Shown piece by piece: positions 52,273 to 62,900 of a stretch of DNA of 64,000 nucleotides. The stretch lies in assembly GCA_030267965.1 (NCBI GenBank), contig BRYA01000162.1, forward strand, positions 21,832-85,831, read 5' to 3'. The notes below the pieces were generated by a model, which had not been told where the DNA came from, made no database searches, and saw nothing but the letters and a program-made list of their open reading frames with translations. The position numbers and the translations under genes are program-made. The number at the start of each line of letters is the position of its first letter. Position 1 is the stretch's first letter. This DNA comes from Triparma columacea. Lineage: Eukaryota > Sar > Bolidophyceae > Parmales > Triparmaceae.

Positions 52273-54957
52273 ATGAGTGAAGTTGCGAATCCCAACGACG
52301 TCGCTTCAGCGAATTCACCAATAGGTACGTCTCCGTCCCCCCCTTCAACGTTGTGTTTTAAGGGTGAGAGAATTGAAAAAAATGCTGTTCAATCAGCCTC
52401 GTTCAGGGCAGGGGTTTCTCATCCAAAACTAGCCTGGTTTGTGGGGGGTGGCCATCTCTTGGGGTTTTCTGCGAGACCTAAACGTATTATTCACGTCTTT
52501 TACCGAAAAACAGGGGGATTAGAATATCAACTGCCAGGTTTTCCCCTGTCTGGTGTGTGGCTCCATTCGGGCTCAACTGTTTCCTTAAACTGGACTTACC
52601 CTCAACCCCTCGAACTCAGCTGAGGCCAAGAGCGATGACATGCAGTCCACTACCCCGACTATCAACAAGATTGCTATTGAAACTTATTTGGCTTCGATGG
52701 GATTGAGGTGAGGGAGACGAGAGAGATGGGCATGCACAAAATATTGCTTTCCTAACCACGCCCCCCCCCCTCCCCACCCCCATACAGTGACAACGGGAAG
52801 GTGTTATCGCCAGAAAAGTGGGAACACGTATCGAGGGAGAATTCGTTCAACGCGAAAGGGGGTAATGTGGCGCAATCTCCCTCGTTGAGTGCAAAGTCGA
52901 CGTCCCCAAGGCCTCTCAGAGAGCCTGTGGGGTTGCAGAATAACGGCGTGCCCATCTCCCCCGTCAAATCCGAAGGGAAGACTAAGGCAAGAATCACGGC
53001 AATCAATCAGCTTTATGATGACATTGAGTACGAGCTGAGTGAGAGTGAAACAGAGGAGGATAGGGGGGAGGCAGAGGAGGAGGCGGGCGACACCTCGGTG
53101 AGAAGAGACAAAGTTGGAATTTTCGTGGTGACAACAAGACCTCGAGGGTTGACTCGGAAGATAACCTCATCTTGTGACTAACGCAACCCTCTCTTACTTC
53201 GCTTCACTCGCTCATCGCAGGAAAGTGGGTTGGACTTGTCCTTGCTTGAGAAGTTGAGCGGCCTCTCAAGCCCGGAGAAGGCGAAGGAGTTACCAAGGTT
53301 ATTAATACACGACAAGGAAGAGGATGGCATTCGATCCAGCCCTCATTTGATGGAGGGTTTTGAAAAGCGAGACAGCGACGAGCTGAACATCGTCGAATCA
53401 GAAGACGAAGTCATCGTGGACTTCTCGGAGTCAGATATTATCGATGCGCCGGAGAGTAGCGTTAGGAAGCTCAGTGACCTCCAACCAAAGAGGCACGCGA
53501 AAGGAAATATTGGACGACAGGAGGAGGAGGGGAGAACGGGGATGGCGCCCGTGCATATCCTCACAGCTAAGCAAGCGAGGAAGGAGGAGAGGAAGGAAAA
53601 AGCGCGCCTCAAGCTCCCGCTCGACCTACAGATGAGGTAAGCAGAGAGGAGACGAAGGGTTGCTTTAGTGCGTTGGATGTTATGATTTATCGCTGACCCA
53701 ATTTGCTCACATACATGTAACACTTCACACTTCAACCATTGCAGGATCGCAAATATCAAGGCAATGACCTCTTCCAACTCAACTAAGAAGAAGAGGGGCT
53801 CCCTGTACGCCACACCTGCTGTCACCGCCTCGCCAGCCAGACTAAGCGGCGACCCCGACGACTTGAGCGAGGTGAGATGAGTGGGAGGTCAATGCTAAGG
53901 AAGTGAAGTGTAGCGAAGTGAAGTGTGGGCCTAAACGACGATATTTGCGACAATGTTACTCCTCCTTTGTCTATATCCTACTCTCCTTCTGACCCATCAT
54001 CTATTGCAGAACGACGTAGACATCCTCAGGAACAACAAGTTGCTAGCAATGGGATGGGACGACGACGAGATGTCTAGCTTATCTCCGATGAAGAGCAAGA
54101 AGGAGGAAAAAGGTGTGGGGGGGTCTCTTGCCGCGACGGCAGTGTTGACAAACCTCCTCGAAAGTGAGGCGGATAGGGCGGACAAGGGTAAGAGGGATGA
54201 CGATGACGACGAAGCTAGTATCGTTGACTCCATCATTAGCTCCAAGTCAGGGAAAAGAAAGTCCAAGAAGGAAAGTGGGAAAATCAAGATTATGGTGAAG
54301 AAGAAGAAGGAGAGGCGACAGCCGTCGCCGCGGAGGCAGTCGTTGGAGAAGAAGGTGGAGGCGACGACGGCCCCGAAGACGAAGGTCGCTGCGAAGGAAG
54401 ACGCCAAGGCTGCCAAGGTCGCTGCGAAGGAAGACGCCAAGGCTGCCAAGGTCGCTGCGAAGGAAGACGCCAAGGCTGCCAAGGTCGCTGCGAAGGAAGA
54501 CGCGAAGGCCGCCAAGGTCGCTGCAAAGGAAAAGGCCGAGGCTGCCAAGATCGCCGCAAAAGAAGATGCCCAAGCAGCTAAGGCGAGCTCTCCGAAGCAG
54601 TCCCCTCCTCCTAAGACCGTCCGCCCACCCTCACCATCACCCTTGCCCTTGGAAGTAAAAACCGTCTCACCCGGGCCCAACGAAGGCATGGTTCTGAAGT
54701 CCCTCGGTCCCGACTACGTCATCGCCATGACAAACTTCAAGCCACGCCAGAGGAAGGAAATCGAGAAACTACTACTCGAGGCGGAAGCGACGTACACGAC
54801 GCACCTGGACAGGAAAAACACACACCTGATATGCAACAAGGAGGAAGGGGCCAAGTGGGAGAAGGCGAAGAAGTGGGGGGTGGAGTGCGTGGAGAAGGAA
54901 TGGCTGTGGGAGGAACAGAAATTGAAGGGGAAAGGGAAGGGATGTTTGATTTCGTGA
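52273..54957 (+). CDS. BRCT-domain nuclear protein with KVAAKEDAKAA repeats
   Basis: Six exons (52273-52324, 52620-52707, 52788-53097, 53221-53636, 53745-53871, 54010-54957) join in phase to 646 residues. Most of the protein is acidic, Ser-rich and disordered (SESETEEDRGEAEEEAGD, IVESEDEVIVDFSESDII). A basic stretch is followed by six 11-residue repeats, consensus KVAAKEDAKAA, likely one long Ala/Lys/Glu helix, then a Ser/Pro linker. The last 100 residues are a single BRCT domain: PDYVIAMTNFKPRQRKEIEK, THLDRKNTHLICNKEEGAKW and WGVECVEKEWLWE, the usual Trp near the end included. BRCT domains bind phosphoproteins or DNA ends in repair and checkpoint control. The arrangement, a charged scaffold with one C-terminal BRCT, is not one I can name. 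Exon 1 (52 nt) and the 295-bp first intron are inferred from phase. Confidence 0.82.
54391..54587 (+). repeat. In-frame 33-nt tandem repeat
   Basis: Six consecutive 33-nt units encode KVAAKEDAKAA variants in the BRCT gene. The first four are nearly identical at the DNA level (AAGGTCGCTGCGAAGGAAGA and so on), and the last two are diverged. This indicates recent tandem duplication. Confidence 0.9.
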
Positions 54958-55099
54958 AGGGGGGGGGGGAGGGGAGATTGGGGGGAGGGTGTGAAGGGCG
55001 CGCAGACATGGGGGAGGGGGTCGGGGCGGAAAAAGAATAAACTACCTTGTTTTACTTTCAAAATCTTCGCCTAGGTTCTCCCTTTGCGTGTAAATATAT

Positions 55100-56134
55100 T
55101 TATTGTTTCTCCAACATGAACAGCAGCTTGGTGTGCATAGCGTTCGCCAGCACTTGGTTGACCGACCTATTGATTTCCTCGTTCTGCTTCATCAGCCGTC
55201 TGAGCTTCTGCCCGTCGATTGCCCACAGCTCCGCACCCTTCACACCGGCCACAACGTCGGCGGCAGCGGCAGCGCGCCGGCTGCTTCTGACACCGCCATT
55301 GTGTAAACGACTTTGAAAGCCAAGCTCCCCGACGAGCCGATTGGTAGATCTCGTATCCATTTTACCGACAGCCCTACCTTCCTTCAAGAAAACGACCGAG
55401 CCCGAGGCGACGAAGTAGAGGGTATCAAGCTCCTGCCCGTCCACCATGAGAACTTCACCGCACCTTAGCTTGGTATAGGTCGCGGCCGTGCGATAGAGGA
55501 AGTTCAGGTCGCGGAGGGGTATCCCAGTCGACTTGAACTCTTGAACGTACAGTCTTAAGACGTTGAAGTCAGGCGGGGTGGCTAAGAAAGGTCTAAGCCC
55601 CAAGAGGAGAAGGTATGTCGATAGGGTTAACATGAAGCTCTGGAAGAGGAGCTCGTCGGTAGAGATTTGAGAGTCGGGAAGGTAGTCGTAGAGGATCACA
55701 GAGATCCGACCGAAGAACGCGAAAGCGCGAATTATGAGTGAATTTCGGTACACGAGGGTGCTTATGTCCACTGTGGAGGGAGGGAGGGTGAGAGAGGAGG
55801 GAACTCAAACATGGACCATGGTGGTGGGTTTGGAGTCGACGAGAGCAAAATGGCAAAATGGACACAAAACATTCCACTACTCACATGAATAATGAGCAAA
55901 TGAGGACAGTGTGTGTTCCTCCATATCAATTGAAGACACTCCGCTCATTTCTGCGAGGTGTATAAGTGCTGTTGTCGGATCAGGAAAGGCAAGAGGGTGG
56001 GTCATCAGCAACCTTGTTTGGGGCCATTCTTTTTTGCTTATGGAAGATTGTAAATGGTGTGTGTTAGGGAGGAGGAATGTGTTGGTGTATGAGAGGAGAA
56101 TGAGTGTTATTAGTAGTTGAAGATGTGATTTCAT
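55100..56134 (-). CDS. Cyclic-nucleotide-binding-fold membrane protein with targeting presequence
   Basis: Two exons (55885-56134 and 55100-55770) join in phase 1 to 306 residues. The N-terminus is a signal peptide (KSHLQLLITLILLSYTNTFL) with a Phe shortly after the hydrophobic core and a Ser/Lys/Arg-rich stretch behind it, a layout seen in heterokont plastid preproteins. Two or three weak membrane spans follow (FQSFMLTLSTYLLLLGLRPF is clearest). The C-terminal half is a cNMP-binding-type beta-roll: LRCGEVLMVDGQELDTLYFV, SGSVVFLKEGRAVGKM and NRLVGELGFQSRLHNGGVRS, where a GELGF segment matches the phosphate-binding cassette start and an Arg follows after an insertion. The final helices resemble Popeye or CNBD C-helices. 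The ligand and compartment are uncertain; it could be a plastid-envelope regulator. Confidence 0.75.
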
Positions 56135-56236
56135 TTTGTTGAGAAATTTAAAAGGAATTGAGAATTGGAAGGCTGGAGGACAAAGGAATGGCAAAATTCG
56201 ACGAAAAAGAAGGATAACTTGAGGCAGAATAAAAAC

Positions 56237-57075
56237 ATGATTGGAAACATTGTAGCAGGCCTTCGCCTCATCTCATTGTAAGTTAATACGTTGAAATGTC
56301 ATCCAAAAGCGTTTGTTAGCGTATACATGTCGAATTTCTTATAAATCAATTGAGTATGTATGTCGTTTTCTTATTGGCCTTTTATTAAAATGAGAAAAGA
56401 AATACAAATACGAAAGCAAAGATACACCAACAACGCACTACACGTATATATATAAAATTAGATCCACTGAGAGGGGCATAATATAGACGTCTCGCACTCC
56501 TTTCCTCTAAAAATACATACTAACTCCACACCACCCCTTGACGCCCCTCCCCTTTTCCTCATATCACTCCTCACAGCGCCTTCTCATGGATCGCCATGTT
56601 CGGACCCTACATTGCAGTGTCAAACATGACCCTCATCGGAAACAACCGTGCAGTCATTGACGGGAACATCAACATGTGGAGTGGCTTCTGGGCGGCAGCC
56701 GATAGCTGGCCTCACAATGTTGCTGTCATCCGCGCCTTCCTCATCCTCTTGGTTATCTTCACCTTCTTCTCCTGTGTCTGCTCCGGTCTCACTCTCAAGG
56801 GTAGCGACAACTCCAAGCTAGGTCATTCAGGGATCGGCTTTGACATCATGGCCTGGGTTAGCGCTTTGATTGTCTTCTCCTGCTACACCAGCCAGATCCT
56901 CATGGAATTTTACGGCTACGGTTTCGCATTCGACGTCGTCTGCTTCTGCCTCTCCTTCCTCGCCATGTGCGGTGCAATCTTTGACAATATGTCGGGAGAG
57001 GATAAGGAACCAAAGCCTCAGGCGGAGGAGGAGACCACGGAACCGGCAAAGGAAAACGGTGATAACACCGTCTGA
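56237..57075 (+). CDS. Four-span (MARVEL/CASP-like) membrane protein
   Basis: Two exons (56237-56277 and 56577-57075) join in phase 2 to 179 residues. Exon 1 encodes MIGNIVAGLRLIS, and the splice completes the first span (FAFSWIAMFGPYIAV). Three more spans follow: VIRAFLILLVIFTFFSCVCS, IMAWVSALIVFSCYTSQILM and FDVVCFCLSFLAMCGAIFDN. The tail is short and acidic (KPQAEEETTEPAKENGD). The four-span topology with cytosolic ends resembles MARVEL/CASP-like tetraspans, but no diagnostic residue confirms this. Asn residues between spans 1 and 2 (VSNMTLIGNN) could be glycosylated. It is divergent from the cNMP-fold gene by 102 bp. Confidence 0.75.
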
Positions 57076-57299
57076 GGGAGGGGAGGGGACAGCGAACAAA
57101 AGGTTCCTCCACAGATTGAGATGAGGCAAATAGGAGGGGTAGGAACTTCCACGAAAGTATCGCGGGTAGTGTTGATAGGTTTGGAAAGGGTTTGTTATGG
57201 GTTCTTGTAATTAAAATCTAAACAGCCGAAAGGCAGCATCTGTAACAAACGAAATAACACAAACCAAAGTCTATTATAATGACAACATTTCACAACATT

Positions 57300-58957
57300 C
57301 TATTCCGTCTCCTCCGTCTCCTCCGTGGTCCTTCGCTCCCCCCCTACCTCTCCCCAACCCCTCACAGCTACCCTGTACCCGACCTGTGCGTGATGAGTGG
57401 TAAGTATTGTAATGTCATAACCCTCGTCTCCCCTTCTCCCCTCCTCCCCTTTTCTTACCTCATCGAATCCGTTAAATGCCGTCCCCCCCATCCCCCCCCT
57501 CCCGCTGACCCCTAGGAACGCCACCCAGTCCTCCCCCTCCTTCAAGTCAGCCTCGAACTCCCCCTCCCAAACCTTGTCCAGCCCGTCGCACGTTGGTCCC
57601 CAGAGCACGCAGCTCCCGACCGGGGACGGCACTAAGCGAGGCTCCTTGTACACTGAACGAGGCGAGGGGGACACGGTTGAACCCAAGGCGCCGTACTTAC
57701 CCTCGGCTATGTAGTACATGGTGGTGGAGTTCGAGACCTTCTTGCCGATTACCTTGGCGGCTGAAGGGGGAAACCGGGGGGAAGGGGACGGTGAGGGGTA
57801 AAGGTGTCAGACGATTTTGTTGGCTTCGACAAGCGAGGCAATTTGAAAGCCTGTTACGTGTTGCAGTGACGCAGACATCGTCGCCGTGGTCCTCCCTCCA
57901 TCCTCACCTACGCTCAGCGCGCGCTTTAGGAGGATTCCGCTGCAGTCTACGTGAAAAGTTATGCGGGAGAGCAATTCGGGGGGGAAGGTCGACTCTATGG
58001 AAGCGTGGATGGGGAGGATAGAGGGGAGAGAATGACGGAGGTCCAGAAGGAAGGAGGGGTGGAGGCCAGGGAGCCGAGGCACTAGGAACTAGTAGTGGTT
58101 GTGATGTTGGTGGGGGGGGGGTAGGCGGATGAGCGAAAAGATGGCTGTTAGGTGGGGTATTTAGGTAGAGCCTCATCTCTCCCCCCCTCCCCCCCCCCCC
58201 TCTTCCTACTCCCCTTACCTCGACCAACTTCTTGCTAGTCTCCGCCCCCTTCCACTCGACGCTGATCCCCCCCATAACTCCTACCCCCTCTAGCTCTCCC
58301 CAAACCTCCCCCCAATCACTATCTCCATATGGTGTGTAAACTTGTAATCCCCTTCCTGATGGATCGAACTTCTTAATCCTCTCCGCCTCCCCCTTATCTT
58401 CCACCCCCACATAAACCTTACCGTGTCCCGAATTGGGACCGAAGAATCTCCGCCAGTAGCTGCGGTCGTGTTTTTTGGTAAGAAAGGAGCGAAGGGCCAG
58501 CCTTTCACGAAACTTTTCCTCCATACCATTCTCACCTGTCACTCTTCCTAACCCCGAAAGCCTCCCTCCCCTTGTCCCCCGTCACCACGATGTCCATCCT
58601 GCGCATGACCTCCACCATGCCGTCCCCAGCGTAATTCGAGGTGTCGTACCTGAGCTTCCAAGTCTGCGTGTTTGGCAGCTCAGACTTTGTGTCGATGACG
58701 TTCCGGACTACAGTCTTCAAGTCCAGGACCATGAACTTGGAGCGGTCGGGAGTCGCAGACGACACCATCTGGAGGATCATGGAGGAGACCGTGGAGGTGG
58801 CATTAGGCATGATCTCGTGGGAGGATGTTGTGGTTGAATTCAGGGCTATGGACAGCAGACGAGACTGCGCGGGGGGAGGAGAGCGCAACGGCAACACAGT
58901 CAGATCGGCTTACGAAAGCGTTGATGAGCCTCCTCATACAAGCGGACTCACCTTCAT
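57300..58957 (-). CDS. Degenerate ornithine decarboxylase-like protein (probable pseudoenzyme)
   Basis: Six exons (58952-58957, 58536-58864, 58219-58459, 57908-58088, 57459-57760, 57300-57383) join in phase to 380 residues. The C-terminal barrel is clearly ODC: MYYIAEGKYGALGSTV, WGPTCDGLDKVWEGEFEADL and FNGFDEVGYRVAV, including the cysteine of CDGLD that serves as acid/base in ODC. The N-terminal part aligns by pattern (SKFMVLDLKTVVRNVID), but the PLP-lysine motif region (YAVKCN in ODC) reads WKLRYDT, LLDIGGGFPG reads LLDLRHSLPS, and the EPGR phosphate loop reads HVDCSG. The middle, with the FHVGSG strand, is shortened. PLP binding and catalysis are therefore unlikely. An antizyme-inhibitor-like or structural role is possible. 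The 6-nt first exon is inferred; the frame stays open upstream to 59356. Confidence 0.8.
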
Positions 58958-59907
58958 TGATCTTCTAAGTGTCTCTGCAGTTGCAGATATGCATGGCTTG
59001 GGCTTGGGAGCAATCGGAGAGAACTGCCTTTCTTTCGAACCCCGTCTCAAACTTGCCTTTCCGTTAATTCTATTCCTCTTCCTTTTCTTCTTCGACGTTG
59101 TTGAAGAGCACGGGGCCGACATGCAGAACAAGGTCACAGAAGATAGGAATAAAAGAGGAGAGAAATAGGAAGAAGGGAGGGTACACACTGCCGATAGGGT
59201 CATTGCTGCACAGCAAAGTGGGCCTCTCCACGAATAGGTCCCCATACGCGAGTGTATGGGGTGGGATGATGAGCACCGAGATGCATATTTCTTCTTCTCA
59301 AGCCTCCAGAGCTGCTCGTTGCGTTTTCGATTATTTAGCTGACTTAGGCTAGGCATATCAAGCGAAAAAGAAGGAGAGACGACGAAATAGACGGAGACAG
59401 GATGAGGAAGAGAAGAATGAGCTTGGTTGGAAATAATGAATTGGCTTGGCTCCGAGCAGATAGATTCGATCCGGATTCGACCAGAATTCGGCATTTCGTT
59501 TGCAAACATCCGTTCTACAGCCTCACAGCCTCACACGGAGCTTCCCTGGGTAAGTAGCTCGATTCATGTGCGAAAGATGGGCTCGGATGATAATAACAAC
59601 GCACCAAATGGGCGAGAGTGGGCGAGAGTCCCAAACAATTTTCCTCATGCGATCCTAGCTCCCGATGTTGGATTGCAAAATTGGAATCTGACATCTCCTG
59701 TTGGGCGTCAACGTTGATTTACTTCAAGATTTCCGGGATCTAACTACAGGGGATGACGGGGCGGTCACAAAATATCACCGCAATCACCAGGGAGCCGAGA
59801 GATTTCCCATGGTCTCTACACTCCTACTGCTGTACACTCTGCAGTTGGTCAAACGTCCCAATGGTGGTCTCAACGCCGGGCCTGTCGTTTTCGTATTGCC
59901 TTTCTAA
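58958..59907. other. Unresolved region between the ODC-like gene and the START gene
   Basis: No gene can be called with confidence in these 950 bp. Two overlapping minus-strand frames are open. One continues the ODC-like first exon up to an ATG at 59356. Another (59070-59276) reads LIIPPHTLAYGDLFVERPTL and shows the G/C-ending codons typical of real exons here. On the plus strand a 96-codon frame (59427-59717) is open just before the START gene. Each may be an exon of a gene whose other parts I cannot identify. Confidence 0.4.
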
Positions 59908-62900
59908 ATGTCAAGATTATGCACTTCTAACCTTCACCAATCCGTACACCCACCACTCAGATTCCAAGATACAACACGAGTTGAGCAACCGCACATGGAC
60001 GTGGAGAATGAACCCCGAGGGGGGAGCGAAGAGGGCGTAGAGGAGACTAATATGCCACAAGTCAGTGCCTCAGTGTCTGAGAATCGACTCTGCGAACCTA
60101 ATATAGGCCGTGACAGGACAATTATCTCAACATCGGGTGTTGATAGGCCTCATGAAGACGCCGGACAAGGTGAGTTTTGCGTCGGGGGTGAAGTTGGAAG
60201 AGCGCCAATCATCTATATCTGTGAACATAGGAGAGATGGTTGAGGAGCGTGTTGGAATGTTATCGAAAATCTCAAAAAAACATCATTATCGCCAACACCC
60301 GCAGACACTGAAAATGATCATGGGGAAGCCAGACGAGGTGAGTAAGCGTCGGGCGCTCGAGGAGGAAAAGAACATTTTTATACTTTAGGAGAAGGGGGGA
60401 GATGTGTTGGAGGACAAGATTAAGTTAGCCACTTTTACTCACTTTCCCTCTTTGTCGTTTCCTCTGCAGCATCTGAGATTTCTCTCGAGGATGCCGGACG
60501 AGGTGAGTTGAGCGTTGAGAGCCGGAAGAGAGAAATCACATATTTATACTCTAGGAGAGAGCAGGAGAGTCGCGGGAGGACGTGTTGAAACTTTGTAGTT
60601 TTTTCTCACCGCCTGCGTGCGGAACGCGCGGAGCCGTTCGCGGAGGGCCTGGCCGTCGGCGTCAAGCTTGACGGGCGGTGGCCGCGGCGCACGCGCGCGC
60701 GCGCCGGTCTGCGGCGACCGCATGGGATCCGTCTCCGGCGACCGCGTGGGTTCCTTCTGCGGCGACCGCATGGGACGCTTCTGCGGCGACCGCATGGGTT
60801 GCGTCTCTGGCGACCGCATGGGGTGCTTCTACGGGGACTGCATGGGTTCCGTCTCCGGCGACCGCGTGTGGAGCGCTTGATATGCTACACAGAAATGAGG
60901 TGCACATGTTGAAATCTCTTCATGTTGACTAACATAACAAACACCATAATCGCCATTACCGCAGACTCTGAAAATGGTCATGAGGACGCCGGACAAGGTG
61001 AGTTGTGCGTTGAGAGCCGGAAGAGAGAAAGGACAATTTGATACTCTAGGAGAGAGCGGGAGAGTCGCGGGAGGACGCGTTGAAACTTTGTATCTTTTTC
61101 TCACTTTTACAACAATGTTGTACCCTTCGCAGTCTCTAAAAGCTCTCACAAGGATGCCAGACTAGGTGAGTTTACGTAGTCGTGCCAACGAAAAGTAGAG
61201 TAATTTGATTGTTCAGGGGAGGGCTGGGAAGCCGTTCTGAGGGAGGTTTAGATTCTTGCCTTTTTTTGACCCTTTTTCACCGAAAATTCCCCCCAAACCA
61301 CCCCCAGAAATTTCTGGCCACCCTCATCTTCAACCTGGATTTGAAAATTTCAACGCCGGCATTTCTGACGATCCCTTAAACGGAGGAGTAGCAGGTGAGA
61401 ATAATCTAAGCGCTATACCGCCTGCTGTCAGGTGCGCAACTCCCGGCGGCCCGACAGTCGGCCTTGTGACTGTCAGCCATGCCACTACCGCCGCTCAGTC
61501 CATGACATTAGATCCAGACGTCAGGAATAAATACCCCCCGCATCCCCTCTCTAGCCCCAATCACACACCCTCCGTAATACGCGGCCCCGTAGATATTGAT
61601 TACACAGCACTTGGACCCGAGCAAGGCAAACTTGTGAAGCTTCTGGAGGACAGAGGAGCCGTTGAAGGCCTCATAGACAACTCTACCGGCGTTGATGTCA
61701 AGATTATGGAGCTCGCTGATGTCTTCCACGACGAGCGCGACAAGATCATTGACTTTTTCCTCACCGATTGTGAGCAGGGCAAGTTCCGAAGGAAGACCCT
61801 CCAGGAGTATGACGAAATGGAAGGAGTCATTCACAGACTCGTCTACTGGCAGCACTACAGCAGCGGGAGTAAGTTTGTAGAGTTTCTCTTCGACGTCAAA
61901 GTCATCTCTCCTGATAAATCGACTAACATTATGGAGTTGGCACCCCTTGATGAGGACAATCTTTCTGATGAGGCAACTGCAAAGCTTGTCGAGATTCTAG
62001 CGTCAATAAAGACCAAGACTGTCAAGCGAGGTGTCATTAAGGGGGAGCTCAGCTTCACTGATTTCGAGTTTGGACAAACTGCAGTCACCATGGTAGGAAC
62101 TCTTAAGGCAGAGGAGAGAGCAACAGAGACAAAATCAGAAGTCGATGTTCGCACATTCAAAAGCTCAAAGAGTGCACGCCCAAGTTTCAAGAGTGGGCGC
62201 CCTAGTTTCAAAAGTGACGGGAAAAGCGACACCAAGTCTGCCTATACCTCACTGAAGGGAATTCTCAATGAGGTCATGGATGAGTTTAGACAGCCTGCTG
62301 TCATTGACGAGAGGAGGAAAAGACACTTTGTAGAGGAGGTCATGCCGAGAGCACCGCCTCTGACAATTGAGGAGGGGGCAATGCTGGAGAGGGTTGGGAG
62401 GCTAGAGAAGGAACTCCACACAAAGGGGAAGAGAGTCAAAGGGACACTGAAGGAGGGCATTGACAAGTTCCTGTGGAGAGAGGGGGACAACATGTGGGGA
62501 GCCTTTGGGGTCACTGTGGACAAGTCAGCAAAGGGTGTATTGGCAGTGGAATTTCTGCTTGACACATTTGCGCTGTCTGAGAAGCACTTCAAAAATAATG
62601 GGAACTTGCCAAGGGCAATAAGAAAAGAATTTGAGGGAACTAGAAGCATGCACTGTCATGTTGGCGTGAAGGTCCCTGCCGCCACCAATCGACTATTTGA
62701 GAATTGGTTTGTGTGGAAGGAGGCTAAATTTGACAATGGCCAGACTGCATACATGCTAGGATTTGTGCCTTTGCGTGAATATTATGGGGCGAGCTTCACC
62801 AACCTTAGCAAGGACGGCTTTGTAGTTGGAGTAACAAGGGGAATCTACATCATCGCCGAGGTTGCCCCAAATGTCTGCAGAGTGACACACATTCAAACAT

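Noticed and set aside
54247..54689. Minus-strand frames across the BRCT gene repeats
   Set aside because: They are periodic shadows of the 33-nt repeat; the plus frame has the BRCT domain.
60544..60819. Minus-strand frame with RSP repeats as a gene
   Set aside because: Only the 24-nt repeat keeps it open and no upstream start or complete splice structure is seen; kept as part of the repeat finding instead.
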